Assembly: GCA_027031025.1 (NCBI GenBank)
Contig: JALVEJ010000169.1
Location: forward strand, 1-10,076
Direction of reading: 5' to 3'
DNA from: Flavobacteriales bacterium
Lineage (GTDB): Bacteria; Bacteroidota; Bacteroidia; Flavobacteriales; Flavobacteriaceae
Length of the DNA stretch: 10,076 nucleotides
The translations under genes and the position numbers were made by a program. The notes under the pieces are model-generated. The model was given only the letters and a program-made list of their open reading frames with translations. It did no database searches and was not told the origin of the DNA. Below are positions 1 to 6,172 of this stretch, in pieces; the stretch's first letter is position 1, and the number at the start of each line of letters is the position of its first letter.

Positions 1-1
1 T

Positions 2-397
2 AATGTGTTTGACAACCTCAAATTTGTCTTACGTGCCACCGGCTGGAAAGATAAGACCAAAATCAAACAACAAATAGAAAAAGTTTTGATGCAAGTAGGC
101 ATGTTGGATAAAATATATCGTTTACCGCATCAGCTTTCGGGCGGTGAACAACAACGAGTGGCTATTGCCCGTGCTTTACTCAACGAACCCGAACTGATTT
201 TAGCCGACGAACCTACCGGTAATTTAGATCCGGAAACATCCAAAGATATTATGAATCTGTTGCAAGAACTCAATAAAAACGGACAAACTGTAATTATGGC
301 TACGCATGATTACGCTTTGATATACCAATATCCATCAAGCACTTTTCAATGTGAAAACGGCAAATTGTTTGAAGTAGAGCTTGAATTGAATCAATGA
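2..397 (+). CDS. ftsE: FtsE-type ABC transporter ATP-binding protein, 3' part (5' end outside window)
   Basis: This is the C-terminal 131 residues of an ABC ATPase; the reading frame is open to the left edge. Visible, numbering from the GTG at 5: the signature LSGGEQQRVAIARA (about 44-57), Walker B plus D-loop LILADEPTGNLD (64-75) and the H-loop TATHD-type histidine at 101. Walker A and the Q-loop must lie upstream, since the family is about 220-230 residues long. The segment FDNLKFVLRATGWK and the ending around CENGK match the flavobacterial FtsE type as I know it. FtsE normally pairs with the membrane protein FtsX to control peptidoglycan hydrolases at the division site; ftsX is not visible here. 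The stop overlaps the next gene's start by 4 nt (ATGA), so the two are translationally coupled. The GTG at 5 is an internal codon, not a start. A LolD/MacB-like ATPase is the main alternative. Confidence 0.85.
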   Translation, partial: NVFDNLKFVLRATGWKDKTKIKQQIEKVLMQVGMLDKIYRLPHQLSGGEQQRVAIARALLNEPELILADEPTGNLDPETSKDIMNLLQELNKNGQTVIMATHDYALIYQYPSSTFQCENGKLFEVELELNQ

Positions 398-1278
398 TTT
401 CGGTATTAATTCCTACATATAATTATAATGTCTATCCACTGGTGCGCGAAATGCACAAGCAATTAAGCAAAACCGGTATAGCCTTTGAAATCAGGGTTTA
501 TGATGATGCTTCTACGCAAAATTTTGAATTAGAACCACTCTTGACAGAATTTCCCGAAATCGTTTTTAAAAAAAATACTCAAAATTTAGGTAGACTGGCA
601 ACCAGATACCGGTTGGCACAAGAGGCACACTACGATTGGCTTCTATTTATGGACGCCGATGTTTTTCCAAAAGATCGATTTTTTGCCGCGAAATTGATAA
701 AAGCTATGGAACAACATCAAGCTGAGGTCTATTTTGGGGGCATCACAGTGCCGCCAAATCCCCCTGCATCTGATAAAATTTTACGTTGGAAATACGGTAA
801 ATATCGTGAGAATCAAGCCTTATCCGAACGTCTTAATAAACCTTACAGAAGCCTGTTATGTGGCACTTTAGTTATCAAAAAAAATATTTTTTTAAAGGAA
901 GCAAAAGATATGTTGCCCATAAAAAAATACGGTTTGGATGTTTTGTTTTCATACCGCTTGCAACAAAACCGCAACATTATCCATCATTTTAACAATCCGG
1001 TTACCCATTTGGGACTGGAAACTAATGATGAATTCATCCAAAAAACGGAAGAAGCGCTTCAAACTTTTAAATTTTTAATAGTTAACAAACTGCTTGACAA
1101 AGATTACGCTCAAGTTACGGCAAAAGCTTATCAAATAAAAAAATTTTGTTCAAAAGTCTTGTGTGGTTTCGTATTTAAAATTACGGCTCCTTTGCTTAAA
1201 CGGCATTTATTGAGCAATAACCCGTCACTCAAATTATTTGATATATATAAATTACTGTATTTTAGCCAATTAAAATAA
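394..1278 (+). CDS. Glycosyltransferase family 2 protein
   Basis: 294 residues with a GT-A (GT2) fold. It opens with the nucleotide-binding strand ISVLIPTYNYN (2-12), then YDDAST (36-41, equivalent of the VDDGS motif), QNLGR (63-67) and the metal-binding DxD-type motif MDADVFP (86-92). D182 in YGLDVLFSYRL sits where most GT2 enzymes have the catalytic ED pair. The C-terminal 60 residues are Lys-rich with hydrophobic stretches and could lie against the membrane; there is no signal peptide. The enzyme would transfer a sugar from a nucleotide donor to a lipid-linked or polysaccharide acceptor, probably at the cytoplasmic face; the substrate cannot be told. The ATG overlaps the ftsE stop, and a second GT2 follows after 6 nt, so the three genes form an operon. 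Placement directly after ftsE is, to my recollection, common in flavobacteria. Confidence 0.9.
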   Translation: MISVLIPTYNYNVYPLVREMHKQLSKTGIAFEIRVYDDASTQNFELEPLLTEFPEIVFKKNTQNLGRLATRYRLAQEAHYDWLLFMDADVFPKDRFFAAKLIKAMEQHQAEVYFGGITVPPNPPASDKILRWKYGKYRENQALSERLNKPYRSLLCGTLVIKKNIFLKEAKDMLPIKKYGLDVLFSYRLQQNRNIIHHFNNPVTHLGLETNDEFIQKTEEALQTFKFLIVNKLLDKDYAQVTAKAYQIKKFCSKVLCGFVFKITAPLLKRHLLSNNPSLKLFDIYKLLYFSQLK

Positions 1279-1284
1279 ATATTG

Positions 1285-2211
1285 ATGCCTGAAATTTCCG
1301 TAGTTATACCGGTTTATAATAAAGAAAAATATGTCAAAGCGACGCTACAAAGTGTTTTTAATCAGCACTTTAATGATTTTGAAGTGATTGTGGTGGATGA
1401 CGGTTCAACAGACCGGTCCTTAGACATTGTCAATCAATTTACAGACCCCAAACTGACCATCATCAGTCAAAAAAATCAAGGAGTTGCTGTAGCACGCAAT
1501 ACCGGTGTAGCAGCGGCAAAAGGAAAAATCATTGCATTTTTAGACGCCGATGACCTTTGGTTTCCCAATCACTTATCTGAAATTGACAAATTAAATCAAC
1601 TGTTCCCCGAAACCGGATTTTATGCGACGGCTTATCAAATCAAATTTAACCGATATCATTTTCCGGTTGTTTACAATTTTAAAGAAACATACACACAATT
1701 AAAACCTTACTACCGCTACGACAAAGGAAAAGCGTTGTTTTATATTAGCAATTTTGCGATAAAAAAAGAGGTATTTCAACATGAAAAAGGCTTTAAACCG
1801 GGGATTGACTCCGAAGATACCGAATTGTTTATCCGGATTGGGCAAAAATATTCTTTGGCATACAGCAAAACCATCACGATGATTCATCTTAACGAAGCCG
1901 AAAACAGCTTATTTAATCAATACCAACTGGAAAAGAAAATTAAAATATTACAAGATTTTAAACAAGCGGAACAAAAAGATCCTGACCTTAAAGCTTACCT
2001 AGATTTACACCGGTTTGCTTGGACCATGGAAGCCTTATTGCATGATAAAAAAGCATTAGCATACCGGTTAATAAACGATATTGATTCTCGAAATCTTAAT
2101 GGGAAGCAAAAACTCTTGATCAAATTGCCGGCTTCATGGCTGCGGTTGTTCAAAAAAATTCAAAGAAAACTTTTAAAAACCGGTATCTTTTGGTCGGCTT
2201 TTTCTAAATGA
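1285..2211 (+). CDS. Glycosyltransferase family 2 protein
   Basis: 308 residues from the ATG at 1285; a TTG one codon earlier (1282) is possible but less likely. It is a textbook GT2 enzyme: EISVVIPVYNK (3-13), IVVDDGSTD (35-43), the ARNTG loop (70-74), the DxD-type motif FLDADDLW (85-92) and the base-containing DSEDTELF (175-182). There is no membrane segment; the C-terminus is basic (KKIQRKLLK-like) and may touch the membrane. It lies 6 nt downstream of the previous GT2, which it resembles only at motif level, so the pair probably adds successive sugars to one envelope glycan. Donor and acceptor cannot be assigned. It appears to end the operon; no strong hairpin terminator follows. Confidence 0.92.
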   Translation: MPEISVVIPVYNKEKYVKATLQSVFNQHFNDFEVIVVDDGSTDRSLDIVNQFTDPKLTIISQKNQGVAVARNTGVAAAKGKIIAFLDADDLWFPNHLSEIDKLNQLFPETGFYATAYQIKFNRYHFPVVYNFKETYTQLKPYYRYDKGKALFYISNFAIKKEVFQHEKGFKPGIDSEDTELFIRIGQKYSLAYSKTITMIHLNEAENSLFNQYQLEKKIKILQDFKQAEQKDPDLKAYLDLHRFAWTMEALLHDKKALAYRLINDIDSRNLNGKQKLLIKLPASWLRLFKKIQRKLLKTGIFWSAFSK

Positions 2212-2683
2212 TGCTTCTATAAGAATTTTAGTCTAACCAATTATTTATAAAAATAGCAACAACAATCAGGTATTCATTTCAGCACTTAAACCAAAATCTC
2301 AGAAAAATATGAAGCATTAATAAATTAAGATACATTGAGATGAGTGTGTTATTAAAAAAACTTAATGCCCTTAAACCCCTTATTAATATTTAAAAAAAAT
2401 GATATCCTTGATAAAAAAGTGGCACATAAAAATGATTAAACTTGAAGAATTATTACCACAAAATTGGATACCAAAATAAATTGGAATATCTATTCGACTT
2501 GATACAGACAAAAAGAAAGGATTTATCGGGCTAATATATAGTTGTTATTGGCATTAAAAACCATGACACCCCTAATTTTACAGGTAAAATTCAATAAACG
2601 ATTTCATTTTTCGTTAAAGTTATTTATAATATCAAATCTATTTACCAAAAAAACACTAAATTTGTTTTAATAAAACTGCCATT
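2212..2683. other. 472-nt AT-rich intergenic region without a convincing gene
   Basis: No reading frame here looks like a protein gene. The longest plus-strand run starts at ATG 2399 (26 codons, including KLEELLPQNWIPK), hits TAA at 2477-2479, then reads on in the same frame for about 25 codons. It may be chance or a worn-out gene. The 8-mer AAATTGGA occurs at 2461 and 2478. The right end (2657-2664) carries the promoter element of the next gene. No tRNA, transposon ends or strong terminator were seen. Confidence 0.5.
2657..2664 (+). promoter_or_regulatory. Putative Bacteroidetes-type -7 promoter element (TAAATTTG)
   Basis: TAAATTTG fits the phylum's TAnnTTTG -7 consensus exactly and ends 19 nt before the ATG at 2684, implying a leader of roughly 15 nt. 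I see no TTG -33 element at the expected distance upstream. The leader is A/T-rich with no Shine-Dalgarno sequence, as usual in this phylum. Confidence 0.5.
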
Positions 2684-3703
2684 ATGCATCGAATTATTGT
2701 TACTTTTATATTGAGCATTATTTTTTTGCCGCTGCAAGCCCAAGAGTTTAAAGCAGATGTAACCATTAATGCTGCCGGTGTAAGAGGTTCTAACAAACAG
2801 GTTTTCAGAACATTGGAAAAAGCCATAGAAGAGTTTATCAACAAACGCCGATGGACGGATAAACAATTTCAAAACCATGAAAAAATCAAAGTAGATATAT
2901 TACTCAACATTAAAGAGTATGATATCAACAATAACAAAATAACAGCTGAATTGTATTTTAGAAGTTACCGGCCGGTGTTTAAATCCGATTATGAAACTTT
3001 GCTACTCAATCTAGTAGATAAAAACTTTGAATTTACCTACCGCGAATTTGAAAAACTGGATTTCAACATCGAATTGTTTGACAATAATCTGGTCAGTACG
3101 TTGGCTTTTTATGCTTACGTGGCTTTAGGACACGATTTTGACAGCTTTAAAGAAAATGCCGGCAAGCCGTTTTATGAAAAAGCCGAAATCATTCAAACCA
3201 ATGCCGAACAAAACGGCGTAAAAGGCTGGGCAAAAGACAATAAAAACAATTCAAAAGGCGATTTGATAGAACAATTGCTCAATGAACATTCCAATTTTTA
3301 TCATAAAGCCGTTTACACTTATCATCGCTGGGGACTGGATATGATGGCAGACAATTTGAAACTGGGCAAAAACAATATCATTACAGCTATCAATTACTTA
3401 AAAAAACTACGAGAAGAAAATCATAATGCCGACTATCTTATAAAAATATTTTTTGATGCCAAAGCCGATGAAATAGTGCAAATTTTTAGTGCCGGACCAC
3501 CTGTAAATACCGCTTTTGTAGTCAATAAACTTCGTAATTTGGCACCCAATTATGATTTTAAATGGGATGAAATTATGACAAAAGGCAATACCCGTGAACG
3601 AGGATTCGGCGGACCACCACGGATGCCGCAAAACATTAAATCAGACCGGGAACGAAGCCGGATGCCGCAACAAAAAGAAGGCGATATGCCGTTTAAGAGA
3701 TAA
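2684..3703 (+). CDS. DUF4835 (PorD-like) secreted protein with extended C-terminal tail
   Basis: 339 residues. A signal peptide is visible: basic MHR, hydrophobic core IIVTFILSIIFLPL, probable cleavage after A19, so the protein should act in the periplasm. The mature part begins FKADVTINAAGVRGSNKQVFRTLEKAIEEF-like and continues with RPVFKSDYETLL, STLAFYAYVALG, YTYHRWGLDMMADN, FFDAKADEIVQIF and NKLRNLAP, which together I recognise as the Bacteroidota-specific DUF4835 family. Some databases name this family PorD and associate it with type IX secretion; its molecular role is unclear to me. The family normally ends near residue 298; here residues 299-339 form a charged Pro/Arg/Met-rich tail with two RMPQ copies. 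In many flavobacteria the gene lies between coaBC and recN, but neither is present; it appears monocistronic here with its own TAAATTTG element. Confidence 0.85.
   Translation: MHRIIVTFILSIIFLPLQAQEFKADVTINAAGVRGSNKQVFRTLEKAIEEFINKRRWTDKQFQNHEKIKVDILLNIKEYDINNNKITAELYFRSYRPVFKSDYETLLLNLVDKNFEFTYREFEKLDFNIELFDNNLVSTLAFYAYVALGHDFDSFKENAGKPFYEKAEIIQTNAEQNGVKGWAKDNKNNSKGDLIEQLLNEHSNFYHKAVYTYHRWGLDMMADNLKLGKNNIITAINYLKKLREENHNADYLIKIFFDAKADEIVQIFSAGPPVNTAFVVNKLRNLAPNYDFKWDEIMTKGNTRERGFGGPPRMPQNIKSDRERSRMPQQKEGDMPFKR
3620..3670 (+). repeat. Two 12-nt direct repeats inside the DUF4835 tail
   Basis: CGGATGCCGCAA occurs at 3620-3631 and 3659-3670, exactly 39 nt (13 codons) apart and in the same frame, encoding RMPQ both times. 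The RER triplet also recurs 13 residues apart region-wise. This suggests the tail grew by in-frame duplication followed by divergence. Confidence 0.6.
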
Positions 3704-3724
3704 TAACTGAAAGATGAATATGAA

Positions 3725-3746
3725 GGCTTTGTGACTTTGTGTCAAA
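3725..3746. repeat. Intergenic tandem CTTTGTG element
   Basis: GGCTTTGTGACTTTGTGTC contains two CTTTGTG units (3727-3733 and 3735-3741). Its reverse complement, GACACAAAGTCACAAAGCC, resembles the CACATAAG-CACATAAG stretch at 4592-4609. It lies in the 113-nt spacer between the DUF4835 and SDR genes. From memory, such CACAAAG-type tandems are scattered between genes in many flavobacterial genomes; I cannot check copy number here. Confidence 0.4.
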
Positions 3747-3816
3747 CTCTGCATAACACATTGATCAAAAAATAATATCATTTGACAAAAAAGCAATATC
3801 ACATACAACCAAATAT

Positions 3817-4530
3817 ATGAAAATTCTTATTTTCGGTGCCACATCAGGCATAGGTAGAGCCTTGGCAGAATTATACACCTCACAAGGACATCATGTTGCC
3901 ATAACCGGCAGACGACAAGAAAAATTAGACGAAATCAAAGCACAACATCCGGATTTGTATTTAACATTCCGTCATGATATACGACAAACGGAAACAACAG
4001 AAACTGTTATTGCGCAAGCGCATGAACATTTTGGGCCTATAGATTTGATTGTTGTCAATGCCGGTATCGGTAAATTTAATCTCGAATTGGATTGGAAAAT
4101 CTGTGAATCGGTTATTAAAACCAATGTTACCGGTGTCACAAAAGCATTAATCGATGGTTATAAATATTTTAGACAACAAGGTAAAGGCCATTTGGTCAAT
4201 GTTTCATCTGTTGCATCACTTTTAGGAGGGGCTGCCAATCCTACTTATAATGCCAGTAAAGCTTATCAAGCCAATTTTGTGGAGGCGCTTTGGATTAAAG
4301 CTCAAAAAAGTAAAAAAGCCCGTATTGCCGTAACGGATATCCGCCCGGGATTTGTTGACACCAAATTGGCTCAAGGTGAAACTTTTTGGAAAGCCGATGT
4401 ACAAACGGCCGCAAAGCAAATTGCCAAAGCCATCAAAAACCGAAAAAAAACGGCATATATTACCAAACGTTGGAGCTTAGTAGCTTTTGCATTGAAATGG
4501 ATGCCGGGATTTTTATTGAAAAAGTTTTGA
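3817..4530 (+). CDS. Short-chain dehydrogenase/reductase (SDR, classical type)
   Basis: 237 residues, the usual length for a classical SDR. The Rossmann cofactor motif GATSGIG is at 7-13, followed by ITGRRQEKL (29-37); the arginines after the second strand suggest NADP(H) rather than NAD(H). NAGIG is at 81-85. The full catalytic tetrad is present: N103, S131, Y144 and K148 (YNASK), then RPGFVDTKL. The C-terminus (WSLVAFALKWMPGFLLKKF) is hydrophobic and amphipathic, so the enzyme may lie on a membrane. It should reduce or oxidise a hydroxyl/ketone group; the substrate is unknown and context gives no hint. It is probably monocistronic: 113 nt upstream and 199 nt downstream are non-coding. A weak promoter-like TATCATTTG (3776-3784) has one base too many for the consensus. 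Confidence 0.9.
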   Translation: MKILIFGATSGIGRALAELYTSQGHHVAITGRRQEKLDEIKAQHPDLYLTFRHDIRQTETTETVIAQAHEHFGPIDLIVVNAGIGKFNLELDWKICESVIKTNVTGVTKALIDGYKYFRQQGKGHLVNVSSVASLLGGAANPTYNASKAYQANFVEALWIKAQKSKKARIAVTDIRPGFVDTKLAQGETFWKADVQTAAKQIAKAIKNRKKTAYITKRWSLVAFALKWMPGFLLKKF

Positions 4531-4574
4531 TCTTACATTTTGATATGATTAAATCCATTTAAAATTGATTCAAA

Positions 4575-4679
4575 ATCTGAAATAAATACAACCACATAAG
4601 ACACATAAGGACACAAAAAAACTTATATGAACTTATGCCTTATATGGTTCAAAATAATCTGAAATCGCAAATCTGAAAT
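4575..4679. repeat. Three copies of the 9-mer ATCTGAAAT
   Basis: ATCTGAAAT occurs at 4575-4583, 4657-4665 and 4671-4679, flanking the hairpin at 4590-4649. No coding frame uses them. They may be the outer part of one dispersed intergenic element. Confidence 0.4.
4590..4649. repeat. Imperfect inverted repeat (hairpin) between SDR and the queD operon
   Basis: The outer arms are 4590-4600 (AACCACATAAG) and 4639-4649, pairing at 10 of 11 positions. After a small bulge, inner arms CATAAG (4604-4609) and CTTATG (4632-4637) pair perfectly around a 22-nt loop. It lies about 60 nt after the SDR stop and could end that transcript, but no T-run follows directly, so a terminator role is uncertain. Confidence 0.45.
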
Positions 4680-4708
4680 GATTTTTTTATCGTGACTCAT
4701 TAATTCCA

Positions 4709-4716
4709 TATCTTTG
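4709..4716 (+). promoter_or_regulatory. Putative Bacteroidetes-type -7 promoter element (TATCTTTG)
   Basis: TATCTTTG matches TAnnTTTG exactly and ends 13 nt before the ATG at 4730, predicting a very short leader of about 10 nt. The -33 region has only a T-run (4682-4688) and no clear TTG. It would drive the small membrane protein, queD and lpxH together. Confidence 0.55.
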
Positions 4717-4729
4717 CAAAAAATAAATT

Positions 4730-4900
4730 ATGATTGTCTTAGCCGTTCAAAAAGATTGGTTGTATCATTTGTCCTACTGGTTTACAGCATTGTTGCCTGT
4801 GATTCTCGGATTTAGTATTACCATGTTGATGATTTGGTATTTTACCAGAACCTATAAAGGACCTGAAGATTTGGACGAATTTGAGGACGATAATCAATAA
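4730..4900 (+). CDS. Small single-pass membrane protein of unknown function (56 aa)
   Basis: I do not recognise the family. ATG at 4730, TAA at 4898-4900. The first 15 residues are weakly polar (MIVLAVQKDW start); residues about 16-38 (SYWFTALLPVILGF, then SITMLMIWYF) form one clear membrane helix; TRTYKG follows; the last ten residues are strongly acidic (EDLDEFEDDNQ-like). The basic TRTYK stretch after the helix suggests the acidic tail is cytoplasmic. Reality is supported by the exact TAnnTTTG element just upstream, an A-rich leader, flavobacterial codon use, and a gap of only 8 nt to queD, which implies co-transcription. Short aromatic-rich proteins with acidic tails occur as subunits of membrane complexes, but nothing here ties it to one. 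Confidence 0.7.
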   Translation: MIVLAVQKDWLYHLSYWFTALLPVILGFSITMLMIWYFTRTYKGPEDLDEFEDDNQ

Positions 4901-4908
4901 AAAATAGT

Positions 4909-5361
4909 ATGGCAAAAATTAGATTAACTAAAATATTTCATTTCGACACCGGACATGCCCTTGCCGGATATGACGGTAAATGTCGCAATGTGCACGGACA
5001 CAGTTACCGTTTGGAAGTCACCGTGATAGGCGAACCTATTGAAGATAAAAGCAGTCCGAAGTTCGGTATGGTTATCGACTTTGGCGACTTGAAAGACATC
5101 GTCAAAAAACATGTCATTGAAGACTACGACCACGCTTTGGTTTTAAATAAAAAAACCGCTTACAAAGAAATTGGCGATTTTTTACTCGATCGCGGACATC
5201 ATATATTATTAGTAGATTTTCAACCAACCGGTGAAATGATGATTCAAGATATGGCAAAGCGTATCATGCCTCATCTTCCGCCCGGGGTAAAATTATTCCG
5301 GTTAAAACTTTATGAAACAGGAACCTCTTATGCCGAGTGGTATGCCGGAGACCAAGCATAA
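4909..5361 (+). CDS. queD: 6-carboxytetrahydropterin synthase (QueD/PTPS family)
   Basis: 150 residues, T-fold. The enzyme converts 7,8-dihydroneopterin triphosphate to 6-carboxy-5,6,7,8-tetrahydropterin, the second step towards preQ0 and queuosine in tRNA wobble positions. Zinc ligands H16, H29 and H31 are present (TGHAL and VHGHSY); the catalytic cysteine is C25 in the CxxxHGH motif, which marks the QueD/PTPS type rather than the folate-type PTPS-III. D74-H75 (DYDHALVLN) completes the catalytic relay, and E136 (YETGTSYAEW) should bind the pterin. It starts 8 nt after the small membrane protein and its 3' end overlaps lpxH. queC, queE and queF are not in the window, and I saw no preQ1 riboswitch upstream. 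Confidence 0.92.
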   Translation: MAKIRLTKIFHFDTGHALAGYDGKCRNVHGHSYRLEVTVIGEPIEDKSSPKFGMVIDFGDLKDIVKKHVIEDYDHALVLNKKTAYKEIGDFLLDRGHHILLVDFQPTGEMMIQDMAKRIMPHLPPGVKLFRLKLYETGTSYAEWYAGDQA

Positions 5362-6124
5362 ACATATCAATGTTCCGGCGGGTAAAAAAGTCTATTTTAC
5401 CTCTGACCATCATTTTGGCTTGCCGGGTAAATTTAACAGCGCCGAACGGGAAAAATTATTTGTAGATTGGCTGGAAAAAATTCGCCCTGATGCCCATTCT
5501 ATTTTTATCCTTGGTGACATGTTCGACTTTTGGTATGAATATAAAACCGCTGTCCCCAAAGGTTTTGTAAGGGTTTTGGGAAAATTGGCAGAATTGACCG
5601 ACCAAGGGGTTCAAATTTATTTTTTTACCGGCAATCATGATATGTGGATGCGTGATTATCTAACCGAAGAACTCAATATTCCCATTTTTTTCGACCCGGA
5701 AATTTTTGTCATTGACGGACAAAAATTTTTAATAGGACACGGAGATGGTCTCGGTCCCGGCGACCAAACTTATAAATGGCTCAAAAAACTCTTTCGTAAC
5801 CCGCTGGCACAATGGGCATATCGCTGGTTACACCCTGATATCGGGCTAAAACTTGCCAAATATTTATCACAACGAAACAAATTGATTAGCGGAGTATATG
5901 ATGCCAAATTTAAAGGCGAAGAACGCGAATGGCTCTTTCAATATGCCAAACAATATCTCAACCAACAACCCGATGTCAAGTATTTTATATTTGGGCACCG
6001 GCATCTACCTTTAAAAATGCCCGTAAATAAAAACAGCACATATTTCAATACGGGAGACTGGCTACTGCATTTTACTTATATTGTGTATCAAAACGGGCAA
6101 GTCTCTTTAAATAAACTTGAATAG
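5342..6124 (+). CDS. lpxH: UDP-2,3-diacylglucosamine diphosphatase (LpxH-type metallophosphoesterase)
   Basis: 260 residues from ATG 5342. It should cleave UDP-2,3-diacylglucosamine to lipid X and UMP, the fourth step of lipid A synthesis, at the inner membrane. The calcineurin-like metal motifs are complete: DHH (22-24, the DxH pair), GDMFDFW (58-64), GNHD (97-100), GHGD (132-135) and GHRH (218-221), with GDW near the end. The start is ambiguous: ATGs at 5312, 5330 and 5342 share the frame. I chose 5342 because family members begin a short way before the first metal motif and this gives the smallest overlap with queD (20 nt instead of 50). Adjacency to queD is, as I recall, common in flavobacteria. 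No clear terminator lies in the 48 nt before the convergent rhomboid gene. Confidence 0.88.
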   Translation: MPETKHKHINVPAGKKVYFTSDHHFGLPGKFNSAEREKLFVDWLEKIRPDAHSIFILGDMFDFWYEYKTAVPKGFVRVLGKLAELTDQGVQIYFFTGNHDMWMRDYLTEELNIPIFFDPEIFVIDGQKFLIGHGDGLGPGDQTYKWLKKLFRNPLAQWAYRWLHPDIGLKLAKYLSQRNKLISGVYDAKFKGEEREWLFQYAKQYLNQQPDVKYFIFGHRHLPLKMPVNKNSTYFNTGDWLLHFTYIVYQNGQVSLNKLE

Positions 6125-6153
6125 TTTTAAACATTAAGAAACCTTACGCTTTT

Positions 6154-6168
6154 CATATTTGTTTAGAT
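6154..6168. repeat. 15-nt direct repeat, copy downstream of the rhomboid gene
   Basis: CATATTTGTTTAGAT here is identical to 6809-6823. On the minus strand this copy sits 4 nt after the rhomboid stop and reads ATCTAAACAAATATG, the same leader-plus-ATG that begins the rhomboid gene, followed by only nine codons (MKSVRFLNV) before a stop. Confidence 0.75.
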
Positions 6169-6172
6169 AGTC

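Noticed and set aside
5..7. GTG at 5 as the start of the ABC ATPase
   Set aside because: The frame is open to the window edge, and Walker A and the Q-loop, essential in this family, would be missing; the gene clearly starts upstream.
2360..2390. Hairpin terminator after the glycosyltransferase operon
   Set aside because: TTAAT and ATTAA are the only pairing segments, 5 bp of A/T around a long loop; too weak to call.
2642..2878. Minus-strand open frames overlapping the start of the DUF4835 gene
   Set aside because: They oppose a well-supported gene with signal peptide and promoter element, and show no recognisable protein features.
4531..4729. preQ1 riboswitch before the queD operon
   Set aside because: No preQ1-I-like short stem with a C-rich loop and A-rich tail could be drawn close to the genes; the structure present is a repeat-type hairpin, and the putative promoter lies downstream of it.
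6125..6172. Bidirectional terminator between lpxH and the rhomboid gene
   Set aside because: Only a 4-bp TAAG/CTTA stem was seen, without a T-run; not supported.
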